Source: Scolanthus callimorphus
Taxonomy: Eukaryota > Cnidaria > Anthozoa > Actiniaria > Edwardsiidae
Reading direction: 5' to 3'
Assembly: GCA_033964015.1 (NCBI GenBank)
Contig: CM066914.1
Coordinates: 10,221,831-10,285,830 of the forward strand
DNA: 64,000 nucleotides
Shown: piece after piece, positions 61,410-64,000 of the stretch
Layout: every line of letters begins with the position of its first letter
Numbering within the stretch: position 1 is the first letter of the stretch
Made by a program: the position numbers and the translations under genes
Notes under the pieces: model-generated
Seen by the model: only the letters and a program-made list of their open reading frames with translations
Told to the model about the DNA's origin: nothing
The model's database searches: none

Positions 61410-63467
61410 TAATAAAGCGCACGAACATTTCATATTTTTTTTCTACAACATAACGCGGGGTTCCCTTAAGGTCTCTTAAGTCCAGCGCAAACGTCGCTCT
61501 GCTTCTGTCAGACCTTTTCTTTTTCAAAGGATACCGCTTCATTAGACGTTATAATAGAAAATGTTCCTTTGATTTGGACTGGGACAGCGCGACTCTGGCA
61601 CTAAGTTTGCCGCCGTAGGTCTAAGTGATCTCCTATAGTAAGTTCCCTTGTTAATTGCCTATATGATTAATCATTGCCAATTGAAAATTAATATAAATGA
61701 AGAGTTTGTTACAGAGGCACCCCATTACTCGACGTTAAGTGCGTTTTTGTCGATTTTTAGATTCAAATACCATACAAAAGGAATGCCTCCAGGAAATATC
61801 TGGTCCATGGTATTCGACTATTTTGGTATAAAAATAGCTCGGTTTTTTTTTTTGCAGAAATTTAAATCTAAAAACCTTCAGAATAGAAAAAGAGGAAAGA
61901 GTGATGACCCTGTTAATGGGGTATTAATTAATCTCTTTCGATTGGGTAAAGGTTGTTTTGGTAAAGATTAGCGATTTGAAATGATATTTTACCAGATGGT
62001 AAAATGATGGATAATTTAGCGAGGAATGAAAATGAGACATTCGGCATAAGTTGTGAAGAGGGTGAGGAGAGAAAGCTGCGTCCGCCCTGGATGTCGATAA
62101 GCGTGTAATGGTAATCCTGATATGCTAGAGATATGAGTAGTTGAAATTTACGTTCTTAGTAGTAGGAGATACCAGCCTAGTCTCTGAGGTTCTGGGTGGA
62201 CACAGCACAGCAAGCCCACTCAGACTAGGCGCTGAGGAGTTACGTGACCGGTAGAACTTAGCAAGATTTACAGTTGGTTTCGCGTGTCGCAAGAAAGTGC
62301 ATAGATGTTAGGCGCTTGCAGTCTTTTCATTCACGAGTTTTCGTATCACATTGCAAACAAAGTGATGATGTGGAAACGACTGAATGAAAAAGATAATTAT
62401 TGCATGACATCAAATCATTTCTTTATAGGTGGGTTTCTTAGTCAAAAGGTTTGCAGTAGGCAGTGAAATCACACCATTATCACATGGACATTCAATATAA
62501 ATGTAAAATTGAACTTGCTTCTAAATGGCTTCCTGGTTAGGGAGATTCAAGCCCACTAATTACGTTACTAGAATAATTAACACATCAAGCCAATATGGCT
62601 ATATAACCACAAATACCAAAAACAAATAGATCAATTCGTTTTCATTAGGGCGAGAAATGTTCAGTTCCTATATTTTGTGCATAATAGTTCACTAGCGGCT
62701 ACAGTTACTTGCAGCGGCTATATGAAAACCCATTTTACACTAGATATAATTATGTCCCTGGAAACAAAATTAATTTATGGAACATTTATTAGAAACTGCC
62801 TCAGTTCTTAGTCTATCCCAAATCGTAGGCCTCTCAGGCTCCTGATTGAATTCGATCGGAGTTTCCCTAAATTCTAATATAATATTATCGTACCGAATAT
62901 TATCGTACCGAATATCCACTTTGTGGCTATTTGAGCCCTTTCTATACATCCCACAAATGCTATAGCGCTGTTCACGCTGACGTCATCCATTGTTATGAAT
63001 GTGCCAACCAGGGATTGATTGGTCCACAGAACAAAGGGCGCTATTCAATCTAAGGTTGGCACATTACGATGGCGATGTTGACCATTTTCTATCGGACGAG
63101 TTCACAAGCCTGGGAGGCGACGGGACAAACGTAGTCGCCCACGTGACGGATAGTTCTGGTGTGAAACGGGGGAACTGATTTTCCTTCTTTTTTTAACCCA
63201 CGAATACATTTTATTGTACAGTGTATGTAGTGTACAGTATCTGCATGGTGACCGTAATTTTCAGGTAGTTCGTCTTTGTAAAGAAAAGAAGTCTGCCGCA
63301 CGATGAGTTTTTATTGCCAGAATTTATAATAAATTATTAGAAAGAGGTTGGTGCTTGTTTTGTGAATTTGACGCCAATAGGCAAGAGTAAGCTGGACGAC
63401 CGAGCACCCAACAAACGAGGTCCATTCTCCACGAGCTTAACACATCTAGAATGCTTTTTTATGAAGC

Positions 63468-63640
63468 ATAAACTGGCGTTCTTTGGCCACAGGCTTGGAG
63501 GGTCGGCGATCAAGAGGAGGACAAAGGAGGAGATGGATGGACGACATGGAGTGGACTGGCCTGTAGGGCGTCGAGTGCTCTGCACTAGCACACGAGAGAT
63601 TAGACTTGCAGGAGTGCATGTACGTTTGCGGCGCCAAGGA
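63468..63640 (+). pseudogene. Possible non-LTR retrotransposon RT C-terminal scrap
   Basis: In broken frames one can read KLAFFGH, then RRSRGGQRRRWMDDMEWTGL. This resembles the FFGH ... GRQRxRWxDxIxEWTG pattern near the C-terminus of many LINE reverse transcriptases. It is short and frame-shifted, so the call is tentative. Confidence 0.4.
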
Positions 63641-64000
63641 TCGCCGACCCTGAACCATGAGGAATGCAATAGGCAAGGCAAGACAAAAACAATTTGCACA
63701 ACACTATTTTTTTTTACTTAAGATTATTTCAAGGTCAAGACAAGGTTGGTATCTCTGGATGGTCGGTGTAGACACTAAGCTATAAGACTTGGAAAAATTT
63801 ATTCAACCTACTTTTTTAGTGTGACTATAGGAGGATCCTTGCTGACGTCATTGTTTACATTCACGAAATTTTGAAACGCCGTTTTTAGCTTCGAAAATGC
63901 AACGAAAAGCTCAAAACAAGTTTATTTTTCATTCTTAAAAAAGTCTTGACCTCTTTCCTTTCTTTCTGTGTCATTTTTCAGGCTAGTTGAAGCTTTTCAA

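Larger units (their letters stand above)
60750..64000. other. HECW 3' UTR and downstream intergenic region
   Basis: No further gene recognised. It holds a TAA-flanked MITE (60968-61409), a direct repeat of AATATTATCGTACCG at about 62882 and 62900, a small inverted pair AATGTGCCAACC/GGTTGGCACATT (62998, 63053) and a probable LINE scrap near 63.5 kb. Confidence 0.5.

Overview
This window is eukaryotic nuclear DNA. It carries three multi-exon protein genes on the + strand with GT-AG introns, set among short non-autonomous transposons and minisatellites. Retention of many introns in ancient animal genes, the AT-leaning introns and the large number of MITE-like elements suggest an invertebrate metazoan. 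An anthozoan cnidarian such as Nematostella is my best guess, from general knowledge rather than a database match. Exons were assembled by hand from splice consensus, reading phase and remembered human family members; no alignment or RNA evidence was available.

Layout. (1) 1-5303: the 3' part of a lysosomal alpha-mannosidase (MAN2B1-like, GH38), three exons visible, 5' end outside the window. (2) 5304-8209: intergenic, mostly a 2.0 kb element with long terminal inverted repeats. (3) 8210-35021: a complete ATP-citrate lyase gene (ACLY), 33 coding exons giving 1101 codons, all catalytic residues present. Its introns hold two TTAA-flanked elements, hAT-like elements, a tRNA-derived SINE, TWA-flanked MITEs, foldbacks and a young, internally deleted Ty3/gypsy element (20648-24718) with 244-bp LTRs that differ at one base. 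(4) 35022-37194: intergenic. (5) 37195-60749: a complete HECW-type E3 ubiquitin ligase (HECW_N, C2, long acidic/serine-rich region, WW, helical region, WW, HECT), 28 exons. (6) 60750-64000: no gene recognised; a MITE and a probable LINE scrap.

The most striking feature is how tandem arrays in HECW sit on functional boundaries. In intron 13 about 49 copies of a 28/26-bp unit each carry the 3' splice site plus the first 11 nt of exon 14, the exon that completes the second WW domain. At the exon 21/intron 21 border a 76-bp unit holding the last 59 nt of the exon and the 5' splice site is present five times. In introns 7 and 19 arrays grow from the end or arm of a transposon. The gene therefore carries ready-made decoy splice sites at two places.

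ACLY makes cytosolic acetyl-CoA, MAN2B1 trims mannose in the lysosome and HECW ubiquitinates proteins. Nothing suggests that they form a functional cluster.
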